This document shows positions 1 through 7,899 of a stretch of 64,000 nt of DNA, in pieces (positions within the stretch are counted from its first letter, which is position 1; each line of letters starts with the position of its first letter). The notes below the pieces were generated by a model. It was not told where the DNA came from. It did not search any database and saw nothing but the letters and a program-made list of their open reading frames with translations. This stretch comes from CAZJKE01 sp964546585 (GTDB taxonomy: Bacteria; Planctomycetota; Phycisphaerae; Phycisphaerales; SM1A02). The stretch lies in contig CAZJKE010000006.1 of the NCBI GenBank assembly GCA_964546585.1, positions 10,387 through 74,386 on the forward strand, in the 5' to 3' direction. Position numbers and translations under genes: made by a program.

Positions 1-190
1 CAATGTCCCCCTCGCCGGCTGCGCCGAGAATTGCGTCCGTCACGGCGTGCAGTACCGCATCGCCATCACTGTGGGCGACCGGGCCCAGATCGTGCTCGAT
101 GGCTACACCGCCGAGCATGAGTGGGCGATCGTTGGCAGCCAGTTCGTGGATGTCGTAGCCGTGTCCGATTCGCATGTGAGGGCTGGTCAT
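1..190 (-). CDS. ispF: 2-C-methyl-D-erythritol 2,4-cyclodiphosphate synthase, 5' part
   Basis: Only the first 63 residues are inside the window; the gene runs off the left edge. The N-terminus carries the IspF metal-site signature RIGHGYDIHEL, followed by LMLGGV and AHSDGDAVLHAVTDAILGAA. The DxH pair in GYDIH is the zinc/active-site motif of the family. IspF makes 2-C-methyl-D-erythritol 2,4-cyclodiphosphate in the non-mevalonate isoprenoid pathway; ispE of the same pathway lies at the other end of the window. It is divergent from the lipoprotein gene at 231. The ATG is preceded by no clear Shine-Dalgarno but by TACAAT 9 nt upstream, so the message is probably leaderless. Identification is firm although truncated. 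Confidence 0.93.
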   Translation of the reverse strand, partial: MTSPHMRIGHGYDIHELAANDRPLMLGGVAIEHDLGPVAHSDGDAVLHAVTDAILGAAGEGDI

Positions 191-199
191 GGAGCGAAC

Positions 200-205
200 A
201 TTGTA
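200..205 (-). promoter_or_regulatory. -10 element for ispF
   Basis: TACAAT on the minus strand, 9 nt upstream of the ispF ATG. The spacing places the transcription start at or next to the start codon. Inferred from the recurring pattern in this window. Confidence 0.45.
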
Positions 206-217
206 GACCTGCCGATG

Positions 218-223
218 TACCAT
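218..223 (+). promoter_or_regulatory. -10 element for lipoprotein gene
   Basis: TACCAT, 7 nt upstream of the ATG at 231. It overlaps the alternative ATG at 222, which argues for the 231 start. Confidence 0.4.
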
Positions 224-230
224 GACGACC

Positions 231-731
231 ATGCGTTGTCTTGCCGCCATCACCGCCCTTCTCTTCCTCCTGCTCGGGGCCTGCCAGATCTACAAGCCCG
301 GCGGCAATGCCTGGTTCGAGGGGCCGACATCGGCCATGACCTTCTATTCCACCGAGGACAGCCCAAAGACCGTCACGCTGGTTGATATTCGCAGCGGAGA
401 GCGGGTGTTCATCATGGAGATTCCGGCGGGCAAACAACTGGTGCTGGACTTCGTCGAGGACAACGGTGATGACCCGGTCAACACACCAGACCTCATGAAG
501 TGGGAAGTCTTCCCGATCGGAACCGGTTATGGCGCGCTCAGCAACGCCATGACAGTCCCGAATCGCTGGTCCCGACGGCTTGATACGCGGATTCGCCCCG
601 GCATCGAGTACGCCGAGCCCGAACCTGACCGGCCGCTTCGTGTAGATGAAGTGCAGGACCGCCCGGACTGGTGGACCCCGCAAGGCGGCTCTGTCGAGGA
701 ATACGATCCGGTCGACGGCTACGAGGGCTGA
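231..731 (+). CDS. Putative lipoprotein of unknown function
   Basis: A 166-residue protein with a short signal peptide (MRCLAAITALLFLLLGAC) whose lipobox LGAC predicts lipidation of the cysteine near residue 18. The mature part is acidic, rich in tryptophan and proline near the C-terminus, and has no domain I recognise. The start at 231 is preferred over an in-frame ATG at 222 because it gives a cleaner signal peptide and has a -10 hexamer 7 nt upstream. It is divergent from ispF and lies 32 bp ahead of the acyl-CoA mutase gene, with no evident functional link. An envelope-anchored protein is inferred; no catalytic role can be assigned. Confidence 0.7.
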   Translation: MRCLAAITALLFLLLGACQIYKPGGNAWFEGPTSAMTFYSTEDSPKTVTLVDIRSGERVFIMEIPAGKQLVLDFVEDNGDDPVNTPDLMKWEVFPIGTGYGALSNAMTVPNRWSRRLDTRIRPGIEYAEPEPDRPLRVDEVQDRPDWWTPQGGSVEEYDPVDGYEG

Positions 732-748
732 GGAAGAGCCGCGGGGAC

Positions 749-754
749 TATCAT
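749..754 (+). promoter_or_regulatory. -10 element for acyl-CoA mutase gene
   Basis: TATCAT, 9 nt upstream of the ATG at 764. No strong Shine-Dalgarno lies in the 9-nt spacer, suggesting a leaderless transcript. Confidence 0.4.
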
Positions 755-763
755 GCCCTGTGC

Positions 764-2410
764 ATGACCACGACAACGCACAAGCCCGTGGATCCGGACA
801 CCGTCTCTTTGTCCGGCTATGTCATTGACCGGCTCTACGGACCGGACAAGGCTCGGGCCATCGATCCCGAACATCCATCGCAGCCGAGCCCGCGAATCGG
901 CGAGCCGGGTGACTACCCATACACACGCGGCATTCACGAAACCATGTATCGCTCGCGACTCTGGACGATGCGGCAGTTCGCGGGCTTTGGTTCGGCGCAA
1001 GACACCAATGCGCGGTTCAAGTATCTCCTCGAAAACGCTCGGGGCACGAAAGCGAACACGGGATTGTCCACCGCCTTCGACCTCCCGACGCTCATGGGAC
1101 GCGACAGCGACGATCCGCTCAGTGAGGGCGAAGTCGGCAGGTGTGGTGTTGCTGTTGATTCCATTGACGACATGCACCGGCTCTATGCGGACATCCCAAT
1201 TGACGAGGTCACGGTCAGCCAGACCATCAATGGCCCGGCGTGCGTCATCTGGGCCATGTATCTCGCTGTCGCGCGTGAGCGGAACATTGACTGGAATACG
1301 CTCGGAGGAACGCTCCAGAACGACATTCTCAAGGAGTTTCACAGCCAGAACGAATTTATCTACCCGCCGGAAGCATCGGTCCGTCTGGTGGTGGACACGA
1401 TTGACTATGCAACCCGCTGTGTGCCGCGGTGGAATAGCGTTTCGATCAGCGGCTACCACATCCGTGAAGCCGGTTCGACAGCGACGCAGGAACTTGCCTT
1501 CACAATTCGGGACGGCATGGAGTACGTCGAGGCTGCCATGGCACGCGGACTGGATGTAGATGACTTTGCGCCGCGGCTGTCATTCTTCTTCAACAGTCAC
1601 AACGAATTCTTCGAGGAGATCTGCAAGTTGCGTGCTGCAAGGCGCATCTGGGCAACCGTGATGCGCGAACGCTACGGCGCTCGCAGTGATCGATCGCTTC
1701 TCATGCGAACCCATGTGCAGACAGCCGGCTGTTCACTCACTGAACAGCAACCGCTCAACAACATTGTCCGCGTCGCGTACCAGGCCATGGCGGGTGTACT
1801 CGGCGGCTGCCAGAGTCTGCACACTGACTCGATGGACGAAACGCTTGGTCTTCCGACGGAGACTGCGGTTCGCGTTGCCCTTCGGACGCAACAGATTCTT
1901 GCGCATGAGACCGGTGTGCACCGAACGGTGGACCCACTCGGTGGAAGTTGGTTCGTGGAATCGCTGACCGATCAAATGGAGGCCGATGCGAACGCGATCA
2001 TCGCCGACATCGACGACATGGGTGGGGTCGTGGACGGGATTCACAAGGGGTATTTTCGGCGGTCGATTGCCGAAGCGTCCTATCGATTCGGGCAGGAGAT
2101 GGAGGCGGGCGACCGCATCATCGTCGGGGTCAATGCCTATCGGGAAGGAAACGACGAGCAGCAGATGGACATCCTGCAGATTCCCCACGAATTGGAGGCC
2201 GAGCAGTGCAAGCGGATTGCGGATCTGAAAGAGGCACGGAATGAGGGTGATGCCCAGCGTTCGCTCGAGGCGATCCGTGAATCGGCCCGCAATGAGGAGA
2301 ATGTCATGGACGCACTGGTTGAGGGTTCGCTCGCCCGGTGCACGCTCGGGGAAATGGTGCAGGCCATGGCAGATGTCTTCGGTCGCTACAGCGGCGGCCC
2401 TGAGTGGTAG
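764..2410 (+). CDS. B12-dependent acyl-CoA mutase large subunit (methylmalonyl- or isobutyryl-CoA mutase type)
   Basis: A 548-residue TIM-barrel large subunit of the adenosylcobalamin-dependent acyl-CoA mutase family, which rearranges the carbon skeleton of acyl-CoA thioesters. Visible family motifs include RQFAGFGSAQDTN, SISGYHIREAG, APRLSFFFNSHNEFFEEI, RTHVQTAGCSLT and DPLGGSWFVE. The protein ends before the C-terminal B12-binding domain, so it must pair with a separate small subunit, which is not in the window. Two residues that set substrate choice are of the isobutyryl-CoA mutase type: Phe72 where methylmalonyl-CoA mutase of Propionibacterium has Tyr89, and Gln195 where it has Arg207. 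The stretch PTLMGRDSDDP also resembles IcmA as I remember it. A longer in-frame start at 671 overlaps the lipoprotein gene and is unlikely. Family assignment is firm; substrate is open. Confidence 0.9.
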   Translation: MTTTTHKPVDPDTVSLSGYVIDRLYGPDKARAIDPEHPSQPSPRIGEPGDYPYTRGIHETMYRSRLWTMRQFAGFGSAQDTNARFKYLLENARGTKANTGLSTAFDLPTLMGRDSDDPLSEGEVGRCGVAVDSIDDMHRLYADIPIDEVTVSQTINGPACVIWAMYLAVARERNIDWNTLGGTLQNDILKEFHSQNEFIYPPEASVRLVVDTIDYATRCVPRWNSVSISGYHIREAGSTATQELAFTIRDGMEYVEAAMARGLDVDDFAPRLSFFFNSHNEFFEEICKLRAARRIWATVMRERYGARSDRSLLMRTHVQTAGCSLTEQQPLNNIVRVAYQAMAGVLGGCQSLHTDSMDETLGLPTETAVRVALRTQQILAHETGVHRTVDPLGGSWFVESLTDQMEADANAIIADIDDMGGVVDGIHKGYFRRSIAEASYRFGQEMEAGDRIIVGVNAYREGNDEQQMDILQIPHELEAEQCKRIADLKEARNEGDAQRSLEAIRESARNEENVMDALVEGSLARCTLGEMVQAMADVFGRYSGGPEW

Positions 2411-2413
2411 GCT
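2408..2413 (+). promoter_or_regulatory. -10 element for hisS
   Basis: TAGGCT, 9 nt upstream of the hisS ATG and overlapping the stop codon of the mutase gene. Weaker than the others, because read-through from the mutase gene is also possible. Confidence 0.3.
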
Positions 2414-2422
2414 TGCCGCCAC

Positions 2423-3658
2423 ATGACCTTCCAACCACCAAAAGGGACGCGGGATTTCTTTCCGGAAGACATGGCCGTTCGGCACCACATCGATGCCGCG
2501 TGGCGCCGTGCGTCGATTCGGAGCGGATTCGACGAAATCGAAGGTCCGACATTTGAACACCTCGACCTCTACCAGGTCAAGAGTGGTGAGGGCATCGTCA
2601 GCGAGTTGTTTTCTTTTCGTCGCAGCGGCGGAGAGACCGACTATGCGCTGCGACCCGAATTCACGCCGACGCTGGCGCGCATGGCGGCAGCGAAGGGCCG
2701 CTCGCTCTCGCTGCCGACGAAGTGGTTCGCTCTTCCAAGTCACTTTCGGGCAGAGCGACCGCAGCGTGGTCGGTTGCGGGAATTCAGGCAGTGGAATGTC
2801 GACCTGCTCGGCGTTGACTCGCCGTCCGCGGATGCAGAAGTGATTGCAACGGCCGTAGCGGCGCTCGCGGATCTCGGGCTGACACCGGAAGATGTCGTTG
2901 TGCGCATCAGTCACCGTGATGTTGCAGCTCGGCTGTTGCAAGAATCGGGTGTCGCGGAAAGTGCATTGTCCGATGCATTTGATCTGCTGGATCGGCGCGA
3001 TCGAATCACCGATTCCGAAGCCAGAGCGGCAGCGATCGGCCTTGACCTCGCGTCCTTTGACGAGGCTGTCGCCGGGGCAGGTGACGATCCAGGTCTGGCG
3101 ACCTTGCAAGCAGAACTTGACCGTTGGGGTGTCGGCCAGTGGTGCCGTTTCGACTTCAGCACTGTTCGTGGGTTGGCGTATTACACCGGTGTTGTGTTCG
3201 AGATCCACACCGTTGGCGGTGATGAGCGGGCCATTGCCGGAGGCGGGAGGTATGACGGGTTGGTCGAACTCTTTGGCGGTCCTTCGATGCCGGCGGTCGG
3301 GTTCGGAATGGGCGATGTTGTGTTGGGGCTCCTACTGAAGGACAAGGGATTGGTTGCCGACGACAGATCGTTGTTGCCGAGGCCGGACGCGTTTGTCATC
3401 AGCAGCGGGGGTGATGCGGATCATGCTGTGGTTCCGCTGGTTGCGGCGCTGCGAAGTGCGGGCCTTCACGCCCGAATGTCCTACCGCGCAACACGGAATA
3501 TCGGAAAGTTGCTGACGGAAGCATCGAAAGTGAATGCGCGGTTTGCGGTCATTCTGGGTGATGGTGCTGCAGACGGAATGTCGCAGGTCAAGAACCTTGA
3601 CTCAGGTGTACAGGAGCCTGTTGCCATCAACGACATCCCGGCGTTCATCGATCATTGA
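2423..3658 (+). CDS. hisS: Histidine--tRNA ligase
   Basis: A 411-residue class II aminoacyl-tRNA synthetase that charges tRNA-His. The N-terminus PPKGTRDFFPEDM is the typical HisRS opening. Motif 2 is visible as FRAERPQRGRLREFRQWNVD, the histidine-specific motif as RGLAYYTGVVFEI, and motif 3 around PAVGFGMGD. The last ~90 residues form the anticodon-binding domain. The length is close to the family norm of 410-430. It follows the mutase gene by 12 bp and precedes mqnB by 1 bp, so translation of mqnB is probably coupled to it. Confidence 0.96.
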   Translation: MTFQPPKGTRDFFPEDMAVRHHIDAAWRRASIRSGFDEIEGPTFEHLDLYQVKSGEGIVSELFSFRRSGGETDYALRPEFTPTLARMAAAKGRSLSLPTKWFALPSHFRAERPQRGRLREFRQWNVDLLGVDSPSADAEVIATAVAALADLGLTPEDVVVRISHRDVAARLLQESGVAESALSDAFDLLDRRDRITDSEARAAAIGLDLASFDEAVAGAGDDPGLATLQAELDRWGVGQWCRFDFSTVRGLAYYTGVVFEIHTVGGDERAIAGGGRYDGLVELFGGPSMPAVGFGMGDVVLGLLLKDKGLVADDRSLLPRPDAFVISSGGDADHAVVPLVAALRSAGLHARMSYRATRNIGKLLTEASKVNARFAVILGDGAADGMSQVKNLDSGVQEPVAINDIPAFIDH

Positions 3659-3659
3659 C

Positions 3660-4298
3660 ATGTCGAGGCGGGTGCTCATTGTCACGGCGGTCGATGCGGA
3701 AGCAGATGCGATCGAGAAGTCGCCTGGAATGTGGGTCACCGCTGGTGGAATCGGTCGGACGAATGCGGCGGCTGCGACGACCGCGGCGATTCTGGAACGA
3801 GGCCCCTTTGCGTGGGTTGTCTCGGCGGGTGTCGGCGGCGCGCTTCCGGGAGGCAATCTCTCCATCGGCGATGTGGTGGTGGCTGATCGATGCGTGTATG
3901 CGGAGGAGGGGCTTGCAACGCCGAGTGGGTTTCAGGACATGAAGGAGATGGGGTTTTCGCTTGGTAACTTCGATGGCAATGTCGTGCCGGTGGATCCCGC
4001 GATGCTTGCGTGGGCGACGGGCCATTTTGCGCCAGTCGGTATTGCAACTGTCGCGACATGTAGCGGTACGGATGAACAGGCGTCGATGGTCGCTGCGCGG
4101 ACGGGATGTGCGTGTGAAGCAATGGAAGGCGCTGCCGTAGTGCATGCTGCCCGAAGGCTGGGGGCCGCGGCGATTGAACTGCGGTCGATCTCCAATACTA
4201 CCGGTGATCGTGATACGCAGGAATGGGATCTGTCCTTGGCGCTGGATCGCCTTGGAGCAGCTGTAACCAAGATGACTGGAGGGCTGTGGTCGGCATGA
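3660..4298 (+). CDS. mqnB: Futalosine hydrolase (menaquinone biosynthesis)
   Basis: A 212-residue nucleoside-phosphorylase-fold protein. Motifs seen are GGIGRTNAAAA, VSAGVGGALPGG with GDVVVAD, EAMEGAAVVHAA and the futalosine-hydrolase-like ending SNTTGDRDTQEWDL. MqnB cleaves futalosine or aminofutalosine to release dehypoxanthinyl futalosine in the alternative menaquinone pathway; mqnE of the same pathway lies at 48.2 kb. An MTA/SAH nucleosidase is the main alternative, but the C-terminal motif and the partner gene favour MqnB. The ATG begins one base after the hisS stop; a longer frame reaching back to 3534 would overlap hisS. Confidence 0.85.
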   Translation: MSRRVLIVTAVDAEADAIEKSPGMWVTAGGIGRTNAAAATTAAILERGPFAWVVSAGVGGALPGGNLSIGDVVVADRCVYAEEGLATPSGFQDMKEMGFSLGNFDGNVVPVDPAMLAWATGHFAPVGIATVATCSGTDEQASMVAARTGCACEAMEGAAVVHAARRLGAAAIELRSISNTTGDRDTQEWDLSLALDRLGAAVTKMTGGLWSA

Positions 4299-4831
4299 TG
4301 TGGATTACGATTGTTGTCGTTGTGGTTTTCGCCATCATCGGGGCGGGATGCGTCCTGCTGTCGCTGGTTGGACTGCCGGGGACCTGGGTGATGCTCGGGC
4401 TGGCGGTGTTGATCGAACTTGGTGATTCCCTTTGGAGTGGCGGGCAGACCTGGGGCTGGTGGACACTGGGTATCTGCGGAGGGTTGGCGGTGCTCGGCGA
4501 GGTCCTTGAGACGGCGGCCGGAGCACTTGGCGTGAAGGTCGGCGGCGGCTCCAGGAGGGGGATGGTGGGAGCCATCATTGGTGGTATCGCAGGTGGGCTC
4601 CTGTTGACGCCGGTCATTCCGATTCCGGTGATCGGCACGCTGATCGGAGCCGTCATCGGTACCTTCGTGGGTGCTGTTGTTGGCGAAGTGACACATCCGA
4701 CTCCGCAGCAGGCAAGTGGTGTGGTGGTTTCGGCTACTGGCGCCACCATCGGTCGCATCCTCGGCATTCTTGGTAAGAGCGGAATCGCCGCGACCTGCTG
4801 GATCATCCTCGTCGTCGTTCCATTCCTCTAG
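4295..4831 (+). CDS. DUF456 family membrane protein
   Basis: A 178-residue very hydrophobic protein with about four or five membrane segments and glycine-rich helices (GMVGAIIGGIAGGLL, GTLIGAVIGTFVGAVVGE). The early motif LVGLPGTWVMLGLAVL and the later GEVLE with a glycine-zipper region match the DUF456 family, whose function is unknown. The start ATG overlaps the mqnB stop as ATGA, indicating coupling. A second ATG three bases later is equally possible. It ends 26 bp before an assembly gap, so its downstream neighbour is not known. Confidence 0.75.
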   Translation: MMWITIVVVVVFAIIGAGCVLLSLVGLPGTWVMLGLAVLIELGDSLWSGGQTWGWWTLGICGGLAVLGEVLETAAGALGVKVGGGSRRGMVGAIIGGIAGGLLLTPVIPIPVIGTLIGAVIGTFVGAVVGEVTHPTPQQASGVVVSATGATIGRILGILGKSGIAATCWIILVVVPFL

Positions 4832-4857
4832 CGGCCGCTCTTTCTCTCACGAACGCT

Positions 4858-4957
4858 NNNNNNNNNNNNNNNNNNNNNNNNNNNNNNNNNNNNNNNNNNN
4901 NNNNNNNNNNNNNNNNNNNNNNNNNNNNNNNNNNNNNNNNNNNNNNNNNNNNNNNNN
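4858..4957. other. Assembly gap (100 N)
   Basis: Exactly 100 N, the conventional placeholder for a gap of unknown length. It abuts a 12-bp tandem repeat, which is a plausible reason for the assembly break. The true distance between the DUF456 gene and gspE is unknown. Confidence 0.98.
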
Positions 4958-5028
4958 ACCCCGGGTCTGACCCCGGGTCTGACCCTAGGTGTGACCCCGG
5001 GTGTGACCCCGGGTGTGACCCCTGTCAG
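4958..5028. repeat. 12-bp tandem repeat beside the gap
   Basis: About six head-to-tail copies of a 12-bp unit with consensus gaccccgggtst: one partial copy at 4958-4968, then 4969-4980, 4981-4992 (with cctagg), 4993-5004, 5005-5016 and a degenerate last unit 5017-5028. Each junction contains the palindrome GGGTCTGACCC or GGGTGTGACCC. The gspE stop codon (5025-5027) lies inside the last unit. The array continues into the gap, so copy number is unknown. Confidence 0.85.
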
Positions 5029-6746
5029 GCGGCGATGCGGAGGGTCTCTTCGATGGTGGTGAGGCCGGCGCAGACTTTGGTGAGCCCGTCGCGAAGAAGG
5101 GTGACCATGCCGTGATCGATGCAACGATCGCGGAAGGCGGTCACCGAAGGATTCGACGCAATGACATCGCGAAGTTCATCATCCAGAGGGAGCAACTCGT
5201 ACAGACCGACGCGCCCGCTGTACCCCGTCCCCCGACACGAACTACACCCGCGAGCATGAGGAATCTCGCTGGCCTCAATCCCAACCTCCCCGAGAATCGC
5301 CGTCTCCTCTGGGGTGGGAGCGCTGACCTCCGCACACTTGCCGCACACCCGGCGAGCCAGCCGCTGGGCAAGTACTCCATTCACCGCCCCAGCAACCAGA
5401 AACGGCTCGATGCCGATGTTTATCAACCGTGTAATGGACGACGGCGCATCGTTCGTGTGCAGTGTTGATAGAACAAGATGCCCGGTCATCGCGGCCTGTA
5501 TGGCAACACCCGCAGTCTCCAGATCGCGAATCTCTCCCACCAACACAACATCCGGGTCTTGGCGAAGAAGCGATCGCAACGCCCGGGCAAAGGTCATGTC
5601 GATCTTGTCGTGCGCCTGAATCTGGGTGATTCCTTGCAACTCATACTCGACCGGATCCTCAACCGTCGAAATGTTCAACCGCTGTCGATCCATCTCCTGC
5701 AACGACGCATACAGCGTCGTCGTCTTGCCGCTTCCTGTCGGACCGGTCACCAGGACTATGCCATGCGGCGAAGCCACGGCCGATCGCCACAATGTCAGCG
5801 TTTCCTCCAAGAAACCAAGTTGCTCCAGACCAACACGAATGCTGCGATCATCCAACAATCGAAGAACCGCCTTTTCGCCTCCACTGGCAGGCACAGTCGA
5901 AACCCGCAGATCCAGCGGTCGGCCCAGGACATTCATGCGGATGCGGCCATCCTGCGGAAGCCGCCGTTCCGCGATATCAAGATTCGAGAGGATCTTGATG
6001 CGGCTGATGATGGCCGTGTGGAGCGAGTCCGGTGCCTCCGCAAGATCATGAAGCACGCCATCGATGCGAAATCTGGCTCGTGTTCCGCCGCGGCACGCCT
6101 CCACATGTATATCGGAGGCCCCATCTCGCGCCGCCGTTTCGATCACCTGGTCAACAAATGAAACAACGGGAGACGATTCCGCCTCCACAATGACATCTTC
6201 AATGAAATGATCACGACCAGTTCCACCTGCCAGCAATGCCTCGATGTGTCCCTGCGCATCCTCCTCGCTCTTCAGCACATCAACCACGGCAAGAATCGCG
6301 GACTCCAGTGCAAGCACATGCTCGGCACCAGTCCCGCCCATTTCCTGCTCGACAAAGAACAACTCGTCGAGTCGTCCCACCGCCACTCTGCGCACACCGT
6401 CCGTGATCAGCGGAAGAACTGCATGATCGCGGCACCACGAGTCGCCAAGCTCATGAAACAACTGCCTGTCCACATCCTCCGTATCCAAGTCCACAAGATC
6501 AAGGCCCGACAATTCGGCAACCGTGGCCTGCACAGATCGTTCGTCCAGTCCTGCATCCACCAGAATCCTCGGGAGCGAACGGTGCCTGGACTGCCGTTGC
6601 AGACGATGCACTGTGGCCGCCCGCTCTTCATCAAGTTCGCCTCGCGACACCAACAACTCAAGTAGCCGCTGCGACATCGCCGCAGGCCCTCGTTCATCAT
6701 TCGTCGTCAACGGTGTCAGCGCTGCTAGGGGTTGTCCGGGGTCCAT
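5025..6746 (-). CDS. Type II secretion / type IV pilus assembly ATPase (GspE/PilB family)
   Basis: A 573-residue secretion ATPase that powers pilus or pseudopilus assembly at the inner membrane. The N-terminal GspE-N domain (about residues 25-160) is followed by the ATPase core: Walker A GPTGSGKTTTLYA at ~335-347, aspartate box STVEDPVEYEL, Walker B LLRQDPDVVLVGEIRD and histidine box MTGHLVLSTLHTNDA. A tetracysteine zinc motif of two CxxC pairs (CGKC and CSSC) lies near residues 455-495. It is the last gene of the pilM-pilN-pilO-P-like-gspE operon. The start at 6746 overlaps the upstream gene by 22 bp and has GTGGAG 7 nt upstream; the internal ATG at 6677 fits the usual family N-terminus and is an alternative. 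Confidence 0.93.
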   Translation of the reverse strand: MDPGQPLAALTPLTTNDERGPAAMSQRLLELLVSRGELDEERAATVHRLQRQSRHRSLPRILVDAGLDERSVQATVAELSGLDLVDLDTEDVDRQLFHELGDSWCRDHAVLPLITDGVRRVAVGRLDELFFVEQEMGGTGAEHVLALESAILAVVDVLKSEEDAQGHIEALLAGGTGRDHFIEDVIVEAESSPVVSFVDQVIETAARDGASDIHVEACRGGTRARFRIDGVLHDLAEAPDSLHTAIISRIKILSNLDIAERRLPQDGRIRMNVLGRPLDLRVSTVPASGGEKAVLRLLDDRSIRVGLEQLGFLEETLTLWRSAVASPHGIVLVTGPTGSGKTTTLYASLQEMDRQRLNISTVEDPVEYELQGITQIQAHDKIDMTFARALRSLLRQDPDVVLVGEIRDLETAGVAIQAAMTGHLVLSTLHTNDAPSSITRLINIGIEPFLVAGAVNGVLAQRLARRVCGKCAEVSAPTPEETAILGEVGIEASEIPHARGCSSCRGTGYSGRVGLYELLPLDDELRDVIASNPSVTAFRDRCIDHGMVTLLRDGLTKVCAGLTTIEETLRIAA

Positions 6747-7369
6747 GCAAGATCTCCACTGGCGCGAGTGCCATTGAGAAGAAGTACACGCCGCATTCGC
6801 GGATCGTCGACCGCATCTGCATGCGCCAACACCACGAGTCCGGCCTGAACCTCGAGAACAACCATGTCTACTTCCATGCCAGAAACATTGACGGTGTCTC
6901 CCACCGAACAGATGGTCCCACTGATGTTGGCCAACGGCCGACTGCCGGTCATGACCGACTTCAACTGCAACTCCGCTAGCGCCCGGTCAGCGAGAGCCGA
7001 CATGCGAACCGCTTCGTCGAATGCATTCCGCTCGTCCGGCGGCACCTCGACCGCCGCCATACTCGCGCCGAATGCCATCGCTTGCGATGGCTCCAAGGGC
7101 CGCTGCCATGATTCCGGGTCGTTTGCAATACGCCGGGAGATCGAATTCGCCCGCAACGAAAGACGTTGGATATCCACCGCCGTACGCTCGACATCGTCGG
7201 CATCGAGCACCTGTTCCATGGTCATCGAGCCCTCCATCTGAACCCCGCGAACCGACGGCGTCAGCACCCACATCACTGCAAGTTGAAGTGCCGCAATTGC
7301 ACCGGCAGCGGCGATGATCGACCTCGCAGCCCCATGCCGATCCATCAATTGGCCAAGCACCTTGATCAC
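6725..7369 (-). CDS. Putative PilP/GspC-like inner-membrane protein of the pilus operon
   Basis: A 214-residue protein with one membrane helix near residues 16-36 and a largely periplasmic remainder. I do not recognise it by sequence. Position is the main clue: it occupies the PilP slot after pilM, pilN and pilO and before the ATPase. The C-terminal ~60 residues (ISGTICSVGDTVNVSG, then VVLEVQAGLVVLAHAD) have the short beta-strand pattern and GD turn seen in PilP, GspB and GspC homology-region domains, which contact the secretin. It overlaps pilO by 4 bp (ATGA). Assignment is inference; a lineage-specific assembly component is the alternative. Confidence 0.5.
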   Translation of the reverse strand: MIKVLGQLMDRHGAARSIIAAAGAIAALQLAVMWVLTPSVRGVQMEGSMTMEQVLDADDVERTAVDIQRLSLRANSISRRIANDPESWQRPLEPSQAMAFGASMAAVEVPPDERNAFDEAVRMSALADRALAELQLKSVMTGSRPLANISGTICSVGDTVNVSGMEVDMVVLEVQAGLVVLAHADAVDDPRMRRVLLLNGTRASGDLAWTPDNP

Positions 7370-7899
7370 GATGTCGGCTCCTTGCTGAAGAAGAGATGCA
7401 GCGAGAACGATGCATCGATATGCCCATTCTCATCCGCCACCACCTGCATTCGCTCGATCCTCGACAGTTGGGGAATTCTTTCCAGCCGCTGCAGAAGTTC
7501 GTAGAACCCGGCGAAGTCGCCGCTGACCTCAACTTCCACGGCGGACAACATCATGCCACCCTGTTCCCGCGAACCGGTAGCCGTCACTGCCTTGACCATC
7601 ATGCCGCCGCCTTCGGCAGCCTGCCATGTCCGATCAAGCCAGTGCTCTACCGATGACTCGGCTGGCAACAATTCTCGCGAGGACTCCATGGCATTTCGTA
7701 TTTCCTCCAGCGATTCGTTCATCAGTCGCTCGCGTCGATTCACCTCTTCAAGCTGCGCGAGATGGCCGCTCAAGTGCATGACTCGGTCAATGGCACGGCG
7801 GGCCCCCTCGTTCGCAGGTCGATACGCGAGCAGCCATGCTGACAATGGAACCACGATGAGCATCGCAAGAAAGACAATGTGGCGAGGCGCTGGCATCAT
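7366..7899 (-). CDS. PilO-like pilus/type II secretion assembly protein
   Basis: A 177-residue bitopic membrane protein. The helix is at residues 9-25 (VFLAMLIVVPLSAWLLA), followed by a coiled-coil stretch (~30-75) and a ferredoxin-like C-terminal domain with the PilO-like phrase FAGFYELLQRLERIPQLSRIERMQ. PilO and PilN form a heterodimer that links the cytoplasmic PilM to the outer-membrane secretin. ATGA overlaps on both sides (with pilN and the P-like gene) show a tight operon. Confidence comes from the architecture plus the PilO FYxLLxxLERIPR-type motif. Confidence 0.8.
   Translation of the reverse strand: MMPAPRHIVFLAMLIVVPLSAWLLAYRPANEGARRAIDRVMHLSGHLAQLEEVNRRERLMNESLEEIRNAMESSRELLPAESSVEHWLDRTWQAAEGGGMMVKAVTATGSREQGGMMLSAVEVEVSGDFAGFYELLQRLERIPQLSRIERMQVVADENGHIDASFSLHLFFSKEPTS

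Noticed and set aside
2411..2422. Cobalamin riboswitch associated with the B12-dependent mutase
   Set aside because: No B12-box-like sequence is seen upstream of 764, and the 32-bp spacer is far too short.
1733..3208. Long antisense open frame opposite the mutase and hisS genes
   Set aside because: It lies wholly inside two well-supported genes, has no family motif, and has the arginine-rich composition of shadow frames in GC-rich DNA.
4958..5028. CRISPR-like array
   Set aside because: The 12-bp units are head to tail with no spacers, and no cas gene is present.
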